NCBI RefSeq assembly: GCF_019703515.2
Contig: NC_059351.1
Coordinates: forward strand, 19,127,501 to 19,191,500
DNA length: 64,000 bases
From: Myxocyprinus asiaticus
Lineage: Eukaryota > Chordata > Actinopteri > Cypriniformes > Catostomidae
Direction of reading: 5' to 3'
Within the stretch, counting starts at the first letter, position 1; each line of letters opens with the position of its first letter. Shown here piece after piece: positions 21,239 through 31,824 of this stretch. The notes beneath the pieces were generated by a model that saw only the letters and a list, made by a program, of their open reading frames with translations, searched no databases and was not told the origin of the DNA. The translations under genes and the position numbers were made by a program.

Positions 21239-22863
21239 CAGTGCATCCGGAAAGTATTCACAGCGCTTCACTTTTTCCACATTTTGTTATGTTACAGCCT
21301 TATTCCAAAATGGATTAAATTCATTATTTTCCTCAAAATTCTACAAACAATACCCCATAATGACAACATTAAAAGAAGTTTGTTTGAAATATTTGCAAAT
21401 TTATTAAAAATAAAAAACAAAAAAAATCACATGTACATAAGTATTCACAGCCTTTGTCATGACACTCAAAATTGAGCTCAGGTGCATCCTGTTTCCAATG
21501 ATCATCCTTGAGATGTTTCTACAACTTGATTGGAGTCCACCTGTGGTAAATTCAGTTGATTGGACATGATTTGGAAAGGCACACACCTGTCTATATAAGG
21601 TCCCACAGTTAACAGTGCATGTCAGAGCACAAACCAAGCCATGCAGTCCAAGGAATTGTCTGTAGACCTCCGAGACAGGATTGTATCGAGGCACAGATCT
21701 GGGGAAGGGTACAGAAAAATTTCTGCAGCATTGAAGTTCCCAGTGAGCACAGTGGCCTCCATTATCCATAAATGGAAGAAGTTTGGAACCACCAGGACTC
21801 TTCCTAGAGCTGGCCGCCCAGCCAAACTGAGTGATCGGGGGAGAAGGGCCTTAGTCAGGGAGGTGACCAAGAACCCGATGGTCACTCTGACAGAGCTCCA
21901 GCGTTTCTCTGTGGAGAGAGGAGAACCTTCCAGAAGAACAACAATCTCTGCAGCACTCCACCAATCAGGCTTGTATGGTAGAGTGGCCAGACGGAAGCCA
22001 CTCCTCAGTAAAAGGCACATGACAGCCAGCCTGGAGTTTGCCAAAAGGCACCTGAAGGCCTCTCAGACCATGAGAAACAAAATTCTCTGGTCTGATGAAA
22101 CCAAGATTGAACTCTTTGGCCTGAATGGCAAGTGTCATGTCTGGAAGAAACCAGGTACCGCTCATCACCTGGCCAATACCATCCCTACAGTGAAGCATGC
22201 TGGTGGCAGTATCATGCTGTGGGTATGCTTTTCAGCGGCAGGAACTGGGAGACTAGTCAGGATAGAGGGAAAGATGAATGCAGCAATGTACAGAGACATC
22301 CTTGATGAAAACCTGCTCCAGAGTGCTCTGGACCTCACACTGGGAGGAAGGTTCATCTTCCAACAGGACAATGACCTTAAGCACACAGCCAAGATAACAA
22401 AGGAGTGGCTACAGGACAACTCTGTGAATGTCCTTGAGTGGCCCAGTCAGAGCCCAGACTTGAACCCGACTGAACATCTCTGGAGAGATCTGAAAATGGC
22501 TGTGCACCGACGCTCCCCATCCAACCTGATGGAGCTTGAGAGGTCCTGCAAAGAAGAATGGGAGAAACTGCCCAAAAATAGGTGTGCCAAGCCTGTAGCA
22601 TCATACTCAAAAAGACTTGAGGCTGTAATTGGTGCCAAAGGTGCTTCAACAAAGTACTGAGCAAAGGCTGTAAATACTTATGTACATGTGTTTTTTTTTT
22701 ATAAATTTGCAAAGATTTCAAACAAACTTATTTCACGTTGTCATTATGGGGTATTGTTTGTAGAATTGAGGAAAATAATGAATTTAATCCATTTTGGAAT
22801 AAGGCTGTAACATAACAAAATGTGGAAAAAGTGAAGCGCTGTGAATACTTTCCGGATGCACTG
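21239..22863 (+). mobile_element. Tc1 copy 2, structurally intact
   Basis: A 1,625-bp Tc1 element flanked by TA at 21237-21238 and 22864-22865. The outer ends are perfect inverted matches over the first dozens of bases (CAGTGCATCCGGAAAGTATT at the left and its complement at the right). Inner direct-repeat motifs (AAGTATTCACAGCCTTTG near 21440 and the complement near 22665) give an IR/DR structure with terminal repeats of roughly 200 bp. It contains one uninterrupted transposase gene. No other element in the window keeps both intact ends and an open gene. Confidence 0.97.
21641..22660 (+). CDS. Tc1-type transposase, full length, DD34E
   Basis: Uninterrupted 339-codon gene, the usual Tc1 transposase length. 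The product binds the element's terminal repeats in the nucleus and catalyses cut-and-paste movement into TA sites. Residues about 1-50 form the first helix-turn-helix (KISAALKFPVSTVASIIHKW). GRPAKLSDRGRRAL (58-71) is the AT-hook-like GRPR region before the second helix-turn-helix. Catalytic residues are visible at D152 (LWSDETKI), D243 (FQQDND) and E278 (NPTEHLW), with 34 residues between the last two. Oddities against the family consensus are Leu in QQDNDLKHTA (usually Pro) and Thr in NPTEHLW (usually Ile). Start at ATG 21641 fits the family N-terminus MQSKELS. Whether it is active cannot be told from sequence. Confidence 0.95.
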   Translation: MQSKELSVDLRDRIVSRHRSGEGYRKISAALKFPVSTVASIIHKWKKFGTTRTLPRAGRPAKLSDRGRRALVREVTKNPMVTLTELQRFSVERGEPSRRTTISAALHQSGLYGRVARRKPLLSKRHMTASLEFAKRHLKASQTMRNKILWSDETKIELFGLNGKCHVWKKPGTAHHLANTIPTVKHAGGSIMLWVCFSAAGTGRLVRIEGKMNAAMYRDILDENLLQSALDLTLGGRFIFQQDNDLKHTAKITKEWLQDNSVNVLEWPSQSPDLNPTEHLWRDLKMAVHRRSPSNLMELERSCKEEWEKLPKNRCAKPVASYSKRLEAVIGAKGASTKY

Positions 22864-22865
22864 TA

Positions 22866-24111
22866 CAGTATACAACAGAGCACACTTTGTGTAATGCTGT
22901 ATTTCACAATGCAACAGGCTCAGATTGCACCGAAATTGAAATTTTAAAATTTTAATAAAATGCAAAATAACAGTTTAACAATTTTCAAGATAAAAACTGG
23001 CCGACGCTCACATGCAACATGAGGTAAAAAAAATTATAATTTGTACGCAGTATATAGTGTATACTGTGCAGTGGTCATAAAGTAGAAAGCTAGTATTCTT
23101 TACCAAACATAGTCTATGTCAGACATGCTTGTTTTTTTCAATCCTACTGTGACTGTATGTTTGGGACATTTTTGACCCGTTTAAGATTTATAAACGGCGA
23201 AAAACTTTATCTTGTATTCGGTTGTAATGCCTTTGGATTCTGCAAAAATTACATTTTTATGATACTTTGTTATATTTATGCAGTGTCGTGGGGTTTTGAG
23301 TGATTGATGGTTGCTTAGTGGTCAAAAACAGACTATCCACAAGTCTCTGATATCCTGATCCCTAAAAATGTGTGGGACCTTTTAAATGGAAGTCTATTAG
23401 ATTTAATTTTTTTTTTGTATTCATTTTTTGTCCTCTAGGTAGACATTTATATTCTGAAATGAAAAGGTTTTTGAATAAATTGATTCTGTATTGGTTTCAA
23501 ACAGATAATTTAAGAATTCTAATTCCAATCATCTTGTTTTTACTCAAAATGAAGGATTTACAGTACCTACTGTAAAATAATAGTACCATGCTTGATGACA
23601 CAATTTCCAGATGAAATAACATTTTAAAAACCTTGTGTTCAGTGTGTCATTGTTTAAGGCTGTAATCAGAAGGGAGGTGCTGTATATCTTCTTAATTCTA
23701 CCAGGTCTTTTTTTTCCCAAACAAATTTGTTTTTTGTAATTTTCTTCAAAACAGAAGGGTTAAGGTCATTGCTTCATTTTTAATCTATACAAGGCACAGC
23801 TTAGTAAAGATATTGCTGTTAATCTTGACATTTAAAATAACCACGCTTCAGACCTACACTGCAATGTCTCCTAGACATTGTTTGGTCAGTGCGAGCCACA
23901 TTTAGAGGCGTCATTCTCTTGTATATGTTTCTCGTCCCTTGATGTGATCAGATGTAGCTCTCATTTCACTCTTTGTCCTGTTATCATGTGTCCCGTCCCC
24001 TAAAGTTTTAACAGCGATAGTGAATGTTCTCTCGAGCATATTCACCATTCATATCTTGACATTGACGTTGTCCACGTTCACTCTTCTCTGTCTTTCATTC
24101 TTTCTCTCAAG
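22866..24111. other. No gene seen; AT-rich intergenic or intronic DNA
   Basis: AT-rich DNA with poly-T runs (about 23409 and 23707) and no open frame that resembles a protein family. Bases 24075-24111 form a pyrimidine-rich tract ending in AG, directly before the candidate exon below. Confidence 0.5.
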
Positions 24112-24231
24112 TGCTGTTTCTGGGAAAGTGTACATCAGGGGGAGAAACTGACAGAAGCACAGCCTCCTGTTTCCATGCATTCCACATTTGGCTGGCTGAA
24201 GCTCTCAAGAACCACCAAAGGCTTCTTTTAC
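24112..24231 (+). other. Candidate internal exon of an unidentified host gene
   Basis: A 120-bp segment bounded by a strong-looking acceptor (pyrimidine tract CTCTTCTCTGTCTTTCATTC then TTTCTCTCAAG) and a consensus-like donor (TTAC then GTAAGACT). Its length is a multiple of three. Two of the three frames have no stop; one of them reads ...CFHAFHIWLAEALKNHQRLL near its end, the other ...GWLKLSRTTKGFFY. Neither was recognised as a known family. It lies in the part of the window least occupied by transposons. It may equally be chance, since splice-like pairs of this size occur at random. Confidence 0.3.
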
Positions 24232-24594
24232 GTAAGACTTGAACCTGCCTGAACCTTTCACATGTGACCTCTGACCCGCATTGTTTACATACAAAAAGTC
24301 TCCAAAAGTGGTCCATACACTATATTGTATGACATAGTCTACTGAAATCATGCAATACTGTAGCTTTGTGCGAATGATATATTATTATGAAAGTCGTTAT
24401 GCTGTGAAAATCTTGCCTGTCATTTGTTTTTACAAAAAAAATAAAAAATAAATAAATAAATAGCATGAAGCCGCGTCATGCAAGGTTTTTAAGTCAATTA
24501 TGGCAAACACTATAGGTTGTCGCATGTGTCCCAACAGACTGGGTCACCTCTGTTTGAAAATAAAAAAGTGTGATTGAGTATCACAAGCCATTTT

Positions 24595-25560
24595 GACATT
24601 TAATCACGTACATGATATGAATTATAGATATTTGTAATAAAATTTTAACTAGTTAAAATGCTTATTCATGATAAGCAATTAGTTCTTTCACAAATTAAAA
24701 GGTAATTCTTGATATCAAAAGTTATGTTACTTGCTTAAATACACATTCTTGATAAACTAGTAAAAACCATAATTCTTGATATCTGTAATTGCATTTTCTC
24801 TAGTTAGTACACTGAAAAAATATATATTTTAAGATTTACACATTTAAATTTTACAACAAAATTCCGTCAAATTGAACTGAATACTCAATCAATATATATA
24901 CAAAATCAATAGTATATATATATATATATATATAATTAAGTTTCATGAATTTTATTTTGTTAAAAAGTTACACAATTTAATTTGATAGAATTTAGTTTTT
25001 TTACAACAATATGTCATTCACACCTGTTCAAAAAGCTATTATTTTCTTACTAGTTGAAATTCCAGTTTCACATACCAGCTATGTGTCAGGCCCTTATCAG
25101 TCTCTGCTCCCTCTCTTCCCTGCTCCAACTCTCCTGAATACTGATTACTCGCACCTGATCTCCTCATCAAAGACACTATAAATACTCACCTCAACCTTCC
25201 ATTCTTTGTCTAGTCTCATTTGGACTCCTCATGTGTGTGAGGCCCAGTCTGTTGCTGGTTCCTGAAGATAATCTCTGGCATCTGAGTTAAGTTATTAGTT
25301 TGTTTGACTTCACCTTTGTTTTTGATATCCAGTTCTGTTCTTTGTTGATACCGGTGTTTTATTTTGTATTCCTTAACAAATCTGCATTTGGGTTCATCAC
25401 TTCTGTTGTCCTATTTCTCCGACCGTAACACTATGTACTTGCTATTAAAAAATTTCTTTTAAATCAATTACATTAGTACATATCCATTCCTGATATCAAC
25501 TGAGTTATGACTAATAACTGCTTTTTTTTTCTTTCTGAATTCCATATTAACAGTCCACTT
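24595..25560. repeat. AT-rich interspersed repeats interrupted by a solo LTR
   Basis: Recurring short motifs (CTTGATAT, ACTAGTTAAAA, ATTCTTGATATC) at 24640-24790 and again at 25040-25075 and 25440-25500 suggest one or two old short DNA elements. An (AT)12 tract sits at 24911-24934. The solo LTR at 25084-25430 splits the region. Element identity was not recognised. Confidence 0.45.
25084..25430 (+). mobile_element. Solo LTR (347 bp) with 5-bp target duplication
   Basis: Starts TGTCAGGCCC and ends CCGTAACA, the TG...CA form of retroviral-type LTRs, and is flanked on both sides by CTATG (25079-25083 and 25431-25435). A TATA-like CTATAAATACTC lies near 25188. No internal gag-pol is attached, so the two LTRs of the original insertion have recombined to one. 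The retroelement superfamily cannot be told from the LTR alone. Confidence 0.8.
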
Positions 25561-26079
25561 TGTCATCATGATGGTGACATGTATTAAAATTCTTCATATG
25601 AACCAATTTTAACATTGTATTATCAAATTAAGTGCTTATATACAGAACCTCAATCCAAAATACGTGTTTTTTTTTTTTGTTTTTTGTTTTTTGACCGCTC
25701 TGGTCACTGTATGCTTTTGTATGGAAAACAGCTGAGATTCTTCTAAACAAATTGAGCTTCACGGGGAGGAGTAAATGATTACCGACTTCTCATTTTGTGT
25801 GAACACAACATACATAGTGTGCAAGTGCAACACAAGCAGTTCTGCACAGTTTGGTGTCTTCCATCCCTGTATATCCAGGCTGTTGGATTAGGATGGTTCC
25901 TCGTGTTTATTCCTGCCCTTCCTCCTGGCTACTGCAGAATAATTTTGGCAGAGAGCAAAAGCCATGCAACCACCTTGTCACGTGGCCATCCTGCAATATC
26001 TGCCTGAACTCCCAACACATGACCTCTCATAAAGCCTAATGTTAATTGCTCAAAACCTCAGAAAGCATTCTTTCTAGAT
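25436..26079. other. No gene seen
   Basis: T-rich tracts near 25665-25692 and otherwise unique-looking DNA. The short open frames at 25795-26039 overlap each other in two frames and match nothing recognised. Confidence 0.45.
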
Positions 26080-26365
26080 CGGGGATCGGCAAACTTTTTG
26101 ACATGGAGTGCCATTTTATATTTTCCGATCCTGCATGTGAATTTTCACAGAGCATATTGTGAAAGTGTTTTAATGAAAGAAAACCTGACCTTTTGTACAA
26201 AATGAGTTAACACAGTTAATGTCACAAATTTCCTTATTTGATTACTGATCACAAAATTATGTGGAATCTTAAATATTTCTTATGTCATATATCTTCCAAA
26301 ATCATGCAGAGGGGTGATCACTAGCACGCAAGCAACAGGGAGAGAGAAGCAGGCTATTTTATTTA

Positions 26366-27934
26366 CAGGTGCATCTCAATAAATTAGAATGTCGTGGAAA
26401 AGTTCATTTATTTCAGTAATTCAACTCAAATTGTGAAACTCGTGTATTAAATAAATTCAATGCACACAGACTGAAGTAGTTTAAGTCTTTGGTTCTTTTA
26501 ATTGTGATGATTTTGGCTCACATTTAACAAAAACCCACCAATTCACTATCTCAAAAAATTAGAATACATCATAAGACCAATAAAAAAAACATTTTTAGTG
26601 AATTGTTGGTCTTCTGGAAAGTATGTTCATTTACTGTATATGTACTCAATACTTGGTAGGGGCTCCTTTTGCTTTAATTACTGCCTCAATTCGGCGTGGC
26701 ATGGAGGTGATCAGTTTGTGGCACTGCTGAGGTGGTATGGAAGCCTAGGTTTCTCTGACAGTGGCCTTCAGCTCATCTGCATTTTTTGGTCTCTTGTTTC
26801 TCATTTTCCTCTTGACAATACCCCATAGATTCTCTATGGGGTTCAGGTCTGGTGAGTTTGTTGGCCAGTCAAGCACATCTACACCATGGTCATTTAACCA
26901 ACTTTTGGTGCTTTTGGCAGTGTGGGCAGGTGCCAAATCCTGCTGGAAAATGAAATCAGCATCTTTCAGCAGAAGGAAGCATGAAGTGCTCCAAAATTTC
27001 TTAAACGGGTGCAGTGACTTTGGTTTTCAAAAAACACAATGGACCAACATCAGCAGATGACATCGCACCCCAAATCATCACAGACTGTGGAAACTTAACA
27101 CTGGACTTCAAGCAACTTGGGCTATGAGCTTCTCCACCCTTCCTCCAGACTCTAGGACCTTGGTTTCCAAATGAAATACAAAACTTGCTCTCATCTGAAA
27201 AGAGGACTTTGGAGCACTGGGCAACAGTCCAGTTCTTCTTCTCCTTAGCCCAGGTAAGACGCCTCTGTCATTGTCTGTGGTTCAGGAGTGGCTTAACAAG
27301 AGGAATACGACAACTGTAGCCAAATTCCTTGACAAGTCTGTGTGTGGTGGCTCTTGATGCCTTGACCCCAGTCTCAGTCCATTCCTTGTGAAGTTCACCC
27401 AAATTCTTGAATCGATTTTGCTTGACAATCCTCATAAGGCCTCAGTTCTCTCAGTTGGTTGTGCATCTTTTTCTTCCACACTTTTTCCTTCCACTCAACT
27501 TTCTGTTAACATGCTTGGATACAGCACTCTGTGAACAGCCAGCTACTTTGGCAATGAATGTTTGTGGCTTACCCTCCTTGTGAAGGGTGTCAATGATTGT
27601 CTTCTGGACAACTGTCAGATCAGCAGTCTTCCCCATGATTGTGTAGCCTAGTGAATCAAACTGAGAGACCATTTTGAAGGCTCAGGAAACTTTGCAGGTG
27701 TTTTGAGTTGATTATGGTGACATGCCAATCATCTATTCTAATTTTTTGAGATAGTGAATTGGTGGGTTTTTGTTAAATGTGAGCCAAAATCATCACAATT
27801 AAAAGAACCAAAGACTTAAACTACTTCAGTCTGTGCGCATTGAATTTATTTAATACACGAGTTTCACAATTTGAGTTGAATTACTGAAATAAATGAACTT
27901 TTCCACGACATTCTAATTTATTGAGATGCACCTG
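26366..27934 (-). mobile_element. Tc1 copy 3 (second intact-ended family), decayed gene
   Basis: Flanked by TA (26364-26365 and 27935-27936). The terminal repeats CAGGTGCATCTCAATAAATT and complement match those of the copy at 62280-63853 and extend through GAAACTCGTGTATTAAATAA, roughly 200 bp in total. The transposase lies on the minus strand. Confidence 0.95.
26646..27636 (-). pseudogene. Tc1 copy 3 transposase, several lesions
   Basis: The N-terminus is open (MGKTADLTVVQKTIIDTLHK, helix-turn-helix ending SAVSKHVNRKL). A CGA to TGA change then stops it in the CTTN*EN region near 27452. Compared with the copy at 62560-63555 it has small deletions near 26970 (losing the KDADQLF part) and near 27000, so the frame is lost before the second Asp. 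The last part retains NPIENLWG (catalytic Glu). It is not functional. Confidence 0.9.
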
Positions 27935-28595
27935 TATATGAAGTTTTTCGCATCTGCATTTGAATCATCTTGATGTAGTCCTTCCACTTGATCATGCAGC
28001 GTGTTTTCATCAGCTGAATGGGAGACTAAACACTAAATATAGCTGCAAGCAGTGAAGGGCCCATGCACCATTTCCACCTGCTGGCTTTCGGAAAACAATG
28101 AAAAGTGGACACATGCATTTGACATTAAGCTAAACAACTTAAGAAATTTGGTTAAATATAAGAGGATTATTTTGAAGTCTGTTGTAAGAGCCACACTTCC
28201 TGCTGCCAGGTGGTGGCACTATGACTATGACCAAAAATAGTTACATCCATGTACTTAGCCCCCAAGACTAAACCTACATCTCAATTTTTATCTAAATCAC
28301 ACATTGGACACAGAAGATATGATACACTTCATGTTTCCCATTTTGCACCATTAATTTAATGCCTCACCATGGCAACACTGTTCGATATATCAAAAATGTG
28401 TTCACAATTTAGCATCTGCAATGTCTTGGTATAATGTTGTCTAAACGTGGTGACAGTCTTGCGACTCCCCTAGGAGGAGTATTTAAAAGTTCAGAGACTA
28501 CAATATATTTAAAACATCCAAAATGGCAGACTTCCTGTTGGGCGGAGCTAATAAATATAATTATGAAAGTTGTCCAGTTTGATGAGAACTATATA

Positions 28596-30052
28596 CACTG
28601 GCAGCCAAAAGTTTGGAATAATTTGCAGATTTTGCTGTTTTGGAAAGAAATTGGTCCTTCACCAAAGTGGCATTCAACTGATCACAAAGTATAGTCAGGA
28701 CATTACTGATGTAAAAAAAAAAAAAAAAACAGCACCATCACTATTTGAAAAAAATAATTTTTGATCAAATCTAGACCGGCCCCATTTCCAGCAGCCATCA
28801 CTCCAGCACATTATCCTTGAGTAATCATGCTAAATTGCTAATTTGGTACTAGAAAATCACTTGCCATTATATCAAATGCAGTTGAAAGCTTAACATTGTT
28901 TGTTTTTGAGTTGCCACAGTATGCAATAGACTGGCATGTCTTAAGGTCAGTATTAGGTCAAAAATGGCAAAAAATAAATGACTTTCTCTAGAGACCTGTC
29001 AGTCAATCATTGTTTTGAGGAATGAAGGCTATACACTGCTTGAAATTTCCAAAAAAACTGAAGATTTCATACAAAGGTGTACACTACAGTCTTCAAAGAA
29101 AAAAGACAACTGGCTCTAACAAGGACAGAAAGAGATGTGGAAGGCCAGATGTACAACTAAACAAGAGGATACGTACTTTAGAGTCTCTAGTTTGAGAAAT
29201 AGATGCCTCACATGTCCTCAGCTGACAGCTTCATTGAATTCTACCCGCTTGACACCAGTTTCATGTACAACAGTAAAGAGAAGACTCAGGGGTGCAGGCC
29301 TTATGGGAAGAATTGCAAAGAAAAAGCCACTTTTGAAATGGATAAACAAAAAGAAAAGGTTAGAGTGGGCAAAGAAACACAGACATGGACAAAAGATAAC
29401 TGGAAAAGAGTGGAACTTATGGATCTTAACCCCTTTGAGCTTTTGTGGGATCAGCTAGACTGTAAGGTGTGTGAGAAGTACCCGACAAGACAGCCAAATC
29501 TCTGGCAAGTACTACAGGAAGCATGAGGTGAAGTGTCACCTAAGTGTCTGGACAAACTGACAGCTAGAATGCCAAGGATCTGCAAAGCTGTCATTGCTGC
29601 ATGTGGAGGATTCTTTGAGAACTCTTTGAAGTAGTTTAACCTGTTGATGCTCACTGACCCCACCCATGGGTTTGATTTTACTTTGCTTAAACTAGTTCAC
29701 ATTTACCATAAGTGTGCTCTTCAAAATTGTTCATAATGTTGACAAATTATACATCTTTATAATAAGTCAACATTATTAACTCTTTTTTTTTTTTTTTTTT
29801 TTTGACTAGACTATATAGTATATGTGAACTAATTTAAGCAAAGTGACATCAGTTCGGGGGACATGCACATCAACAGGTTTTTTTTGTTTTTTTGTTTTTT
29901 TTCGAAAGGTAATAGTAATTTGTCACATTATTAATGTCCTGACTATACATTGTGATCAGCTGAATGCCGCTTTGGTGAATAAAAAATAAAAAAATAAAAA
30001 ATTTCCATAAGAGCAAAATCTGTACATTATTCCAAACTTTTGGCTGCCAGTG
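28596..30052 (+). mobile_element. Tc1 copy 7 (third family), internally deleted
   Basis: Terminal repeats CACTGGCAGCCAAAAGTTTG and complement CCAAACTTTTGGCTGCCAGTG, flanked by TA (28594-28595 and 30053-30054). It sits inside the first sub-repeat of unit I: the text before (GAGAACTATA) and after (TGTACCAATTTTGG) is continuous in the other sub-repeat copies. The element is 1,457 bp. Confidence 0.95.
28964..29634 (+). pseudogene. Tc1 copy 7 transposase, core deleted
   Basis: Starts MAKNK then a TGA at 28979-28981. The helix-turn-helix region follows (RNEGYTLLEISKKTEDF), then RGAGLMGRIAKKKPLL and KRLEWAKKH. It jumps directly from KITGKEW / NWKRVEL to LNPFELLWDQLD, so both catalytic Asp blocks are missing. 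It ends in FENSLK. Non-functional. Confidence 0.9.
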
Positions 30053-30884
30053 TATGTACCAATTTTGGTGACTGTTGGTGAAAATGGAGGTGCTACAGAG
30101 GCTGTCTTACATGTCTATTTTAAAAGGGGCAATACAGAACCCCCCCTGACCCCACACGCCCATGCATGAACTTTTGCCCAGTGCTAATGGCCAACAACTC
30201 TGATGTGCAAAATTTAATAAAATTTTAAGTATACCAAGTGCCTCAAAAACACCCAAATATAGGAAGGAATAATGATTTATGTGTTGCCATGGCAACAGTA
30301 TTTAAGATATCAAATATCTCTTGACAACATCAGTAGTGTCTTGACATTATTCTAAAAACTTTTGAAGCAATTCATGTAAACATAAGAGGGCTATTTCAAA
30401 GTCTGTTAAAAGTGCCATACTTCCTGCTGCCAGTTGGTGGCATTATGATGGTGATCCATAATAGCCACATCCATGTGATCAGCCCCCATTACCAAACATA
30501 CAGCTGAATTTATCAAAATCACAATCAACACAGAAGATAAAATGCACTTCCTGTTTCCCATTTTTCACCATAAATGTATTGTTTCGCCATGTAGAAACCA
30601 TTCAAAATATCAAAAATCCATTCGCAATTTAGCATCTACAATGTCTTGGCATGATGTTGCACAAATTTGGTGCCAAGTCACATGAATCCCCTAGGAGGAT
30701 TATTTAAAAGTTAAGAGCCTGCGATTTTCAGAAAATCCAAAATGCCTGACTTCCTGTTGGGCGGAGCTAATGACTAAGTATGAAAGTTGTTTGGCTTGAT
30801 ATATCTGTATTAGAACTATATATGTATCAATTTTGGTGACTGTACCCCATTTTGGTCACATGCCCATTTTCAAGGGGACACTAC

Positions 30885-31631
30885 AGAATTTAGAGATTCA
30901 TCAAAAGAACTTGAGCATGTTGATATAATTCCTGATCTATCCATTCAAAATGAAAGAAGCAATCGATTTGAATCTAGTTTGAATGTCTTGTGTAGATCAG
31001 ATGCTCTCAATCTACTTAGGTCTCTGAACTCCAAACAAAAAGATATTTTCTATCAAGTAAGACAGTGGTGCTTAGAGAAATTTAGAGGTAAAAAGTCAGA
31101 GCTTTTCCATGTATTTGTTACTGGAGGTGCAGGAACAGGAAAGTCACATTTAATCAGAGCTATTTATTATGAAGCAGCCAGAATATTATCCCAAATTGCA
31201 ACTGCTCCAGACAAAGTTTCTGTTCTATTGACAGCACCTACTGGAATTGCTGCTTTCAACTTGGGTGCCAAGACCATCCATAGTACATTTTCAATCGGGA
31301 CAGATGTAAAATTTCCTTACACACCTTTAGGAGAAGAAAAATAAATACAATGCGTGTGGTATTTAGTGACTTGCATATACTGATTATAGATTACATTTCT
31401 ATGTTAAACCACAGCCTACTAGCCTATGTCCATGGTAGGCTTAGACAAATAAAGCAGACAGGTGACTACTCTCCATTTGGTAAAGTTAGTATAATTGCTG
31501 TGGGAGACTTTTTCCAATTGCCACCTGTGAGAGGAAAACCAATGTATTTGCAAAATGCTCCTTTGGATTTTTGGAACAGCACATTTGCACTGTCAGAATT
31601 AACAATCATTGTTGCACAAAAAGACTATTGA
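30885..31631 (+). pseudogene. Helitron PIF1-like helicase, N-terminal half, broken
   Basis: Reads SSKELEHVDIIPDLS, then LNSKQKDIFYQVRQW, the Walker A loop VTGGAGTGKSHLI and LLTAPTGIAAFNLGAKTIHS, all motifs of the helicase part of Helitron Rep-Hel proteins, which unwinds DNA during rolling-circle movement. A TAA at 31342-31344 follows a one-base frame change near 31340. The second piece continues with the Walker B region, which reads LIIDYISM where the family has LIIDEISM, and with VGDFFQLPPVRG. The coding ends after motif III at ALSELTIIVAQKDY. The Rep domain and the C-terminal helicase motifs are missing. Confidence 0.85.
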
Positions 31632-31689
31632 ATAGATTGCGTACACGTAGCAATAGTTCCCCACTATCACTTAATGACTTAAGTTCCAG

Positions 31690-31795
31690 GGAGGAGCGGC
31701 AGGTGTATTTAAGGAGAGAAGACACACGGAGCTGTGTGTGACTGTGCCACAGTGACTGCTGAAAAGCAAGGCTGTTGAGTGTTGTTGAATATATA
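31690..31795 (+). mobile_element. Fragment related to the solo LTR at 32179
   Basis: GGCAGGTGTATTTAAGGAGAGAAGACA and GCTGAAAAGCAAGGC parallel GGCAGGAGTACAGTATTTAAGGAGAAGAGACA and GCTGAAAAGCAGTGC in the LTR at 32179-32475. It is a partial second copy without recognisable ends. Confidence 0.55.
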
Positions 31796-31824
31796 TATAA
31801 ACACACACACACAGTATTTTTTGT

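Larger units (their letters stand above)
28060..30880 (+). repeat. Sub-repeats of the Helitron-like unit, two copies
   Basis: Two tandem copies of a roughly 0.65-0.7-kb module (28180 to about 30260 with a Tc1 inside, then 30260-30870). Each has CTTCCTGCTGCCAG(G/T)TGGTGGC, CACAGAAGATA, ATATCAAAAAT, CCCCTAGGAGGA, CTTCCTGTTGGGCGGAGCTAA and ATCAATTTTGGTGACTGT in the same order. Non-coding. Confidence 0.8.

Noticed and set aside
25795..26039. Two overlapping frames that might be a small host exon
   Set aside because: No splice-site pair of quality around them and no recognisable protein; they end at the hAT border.
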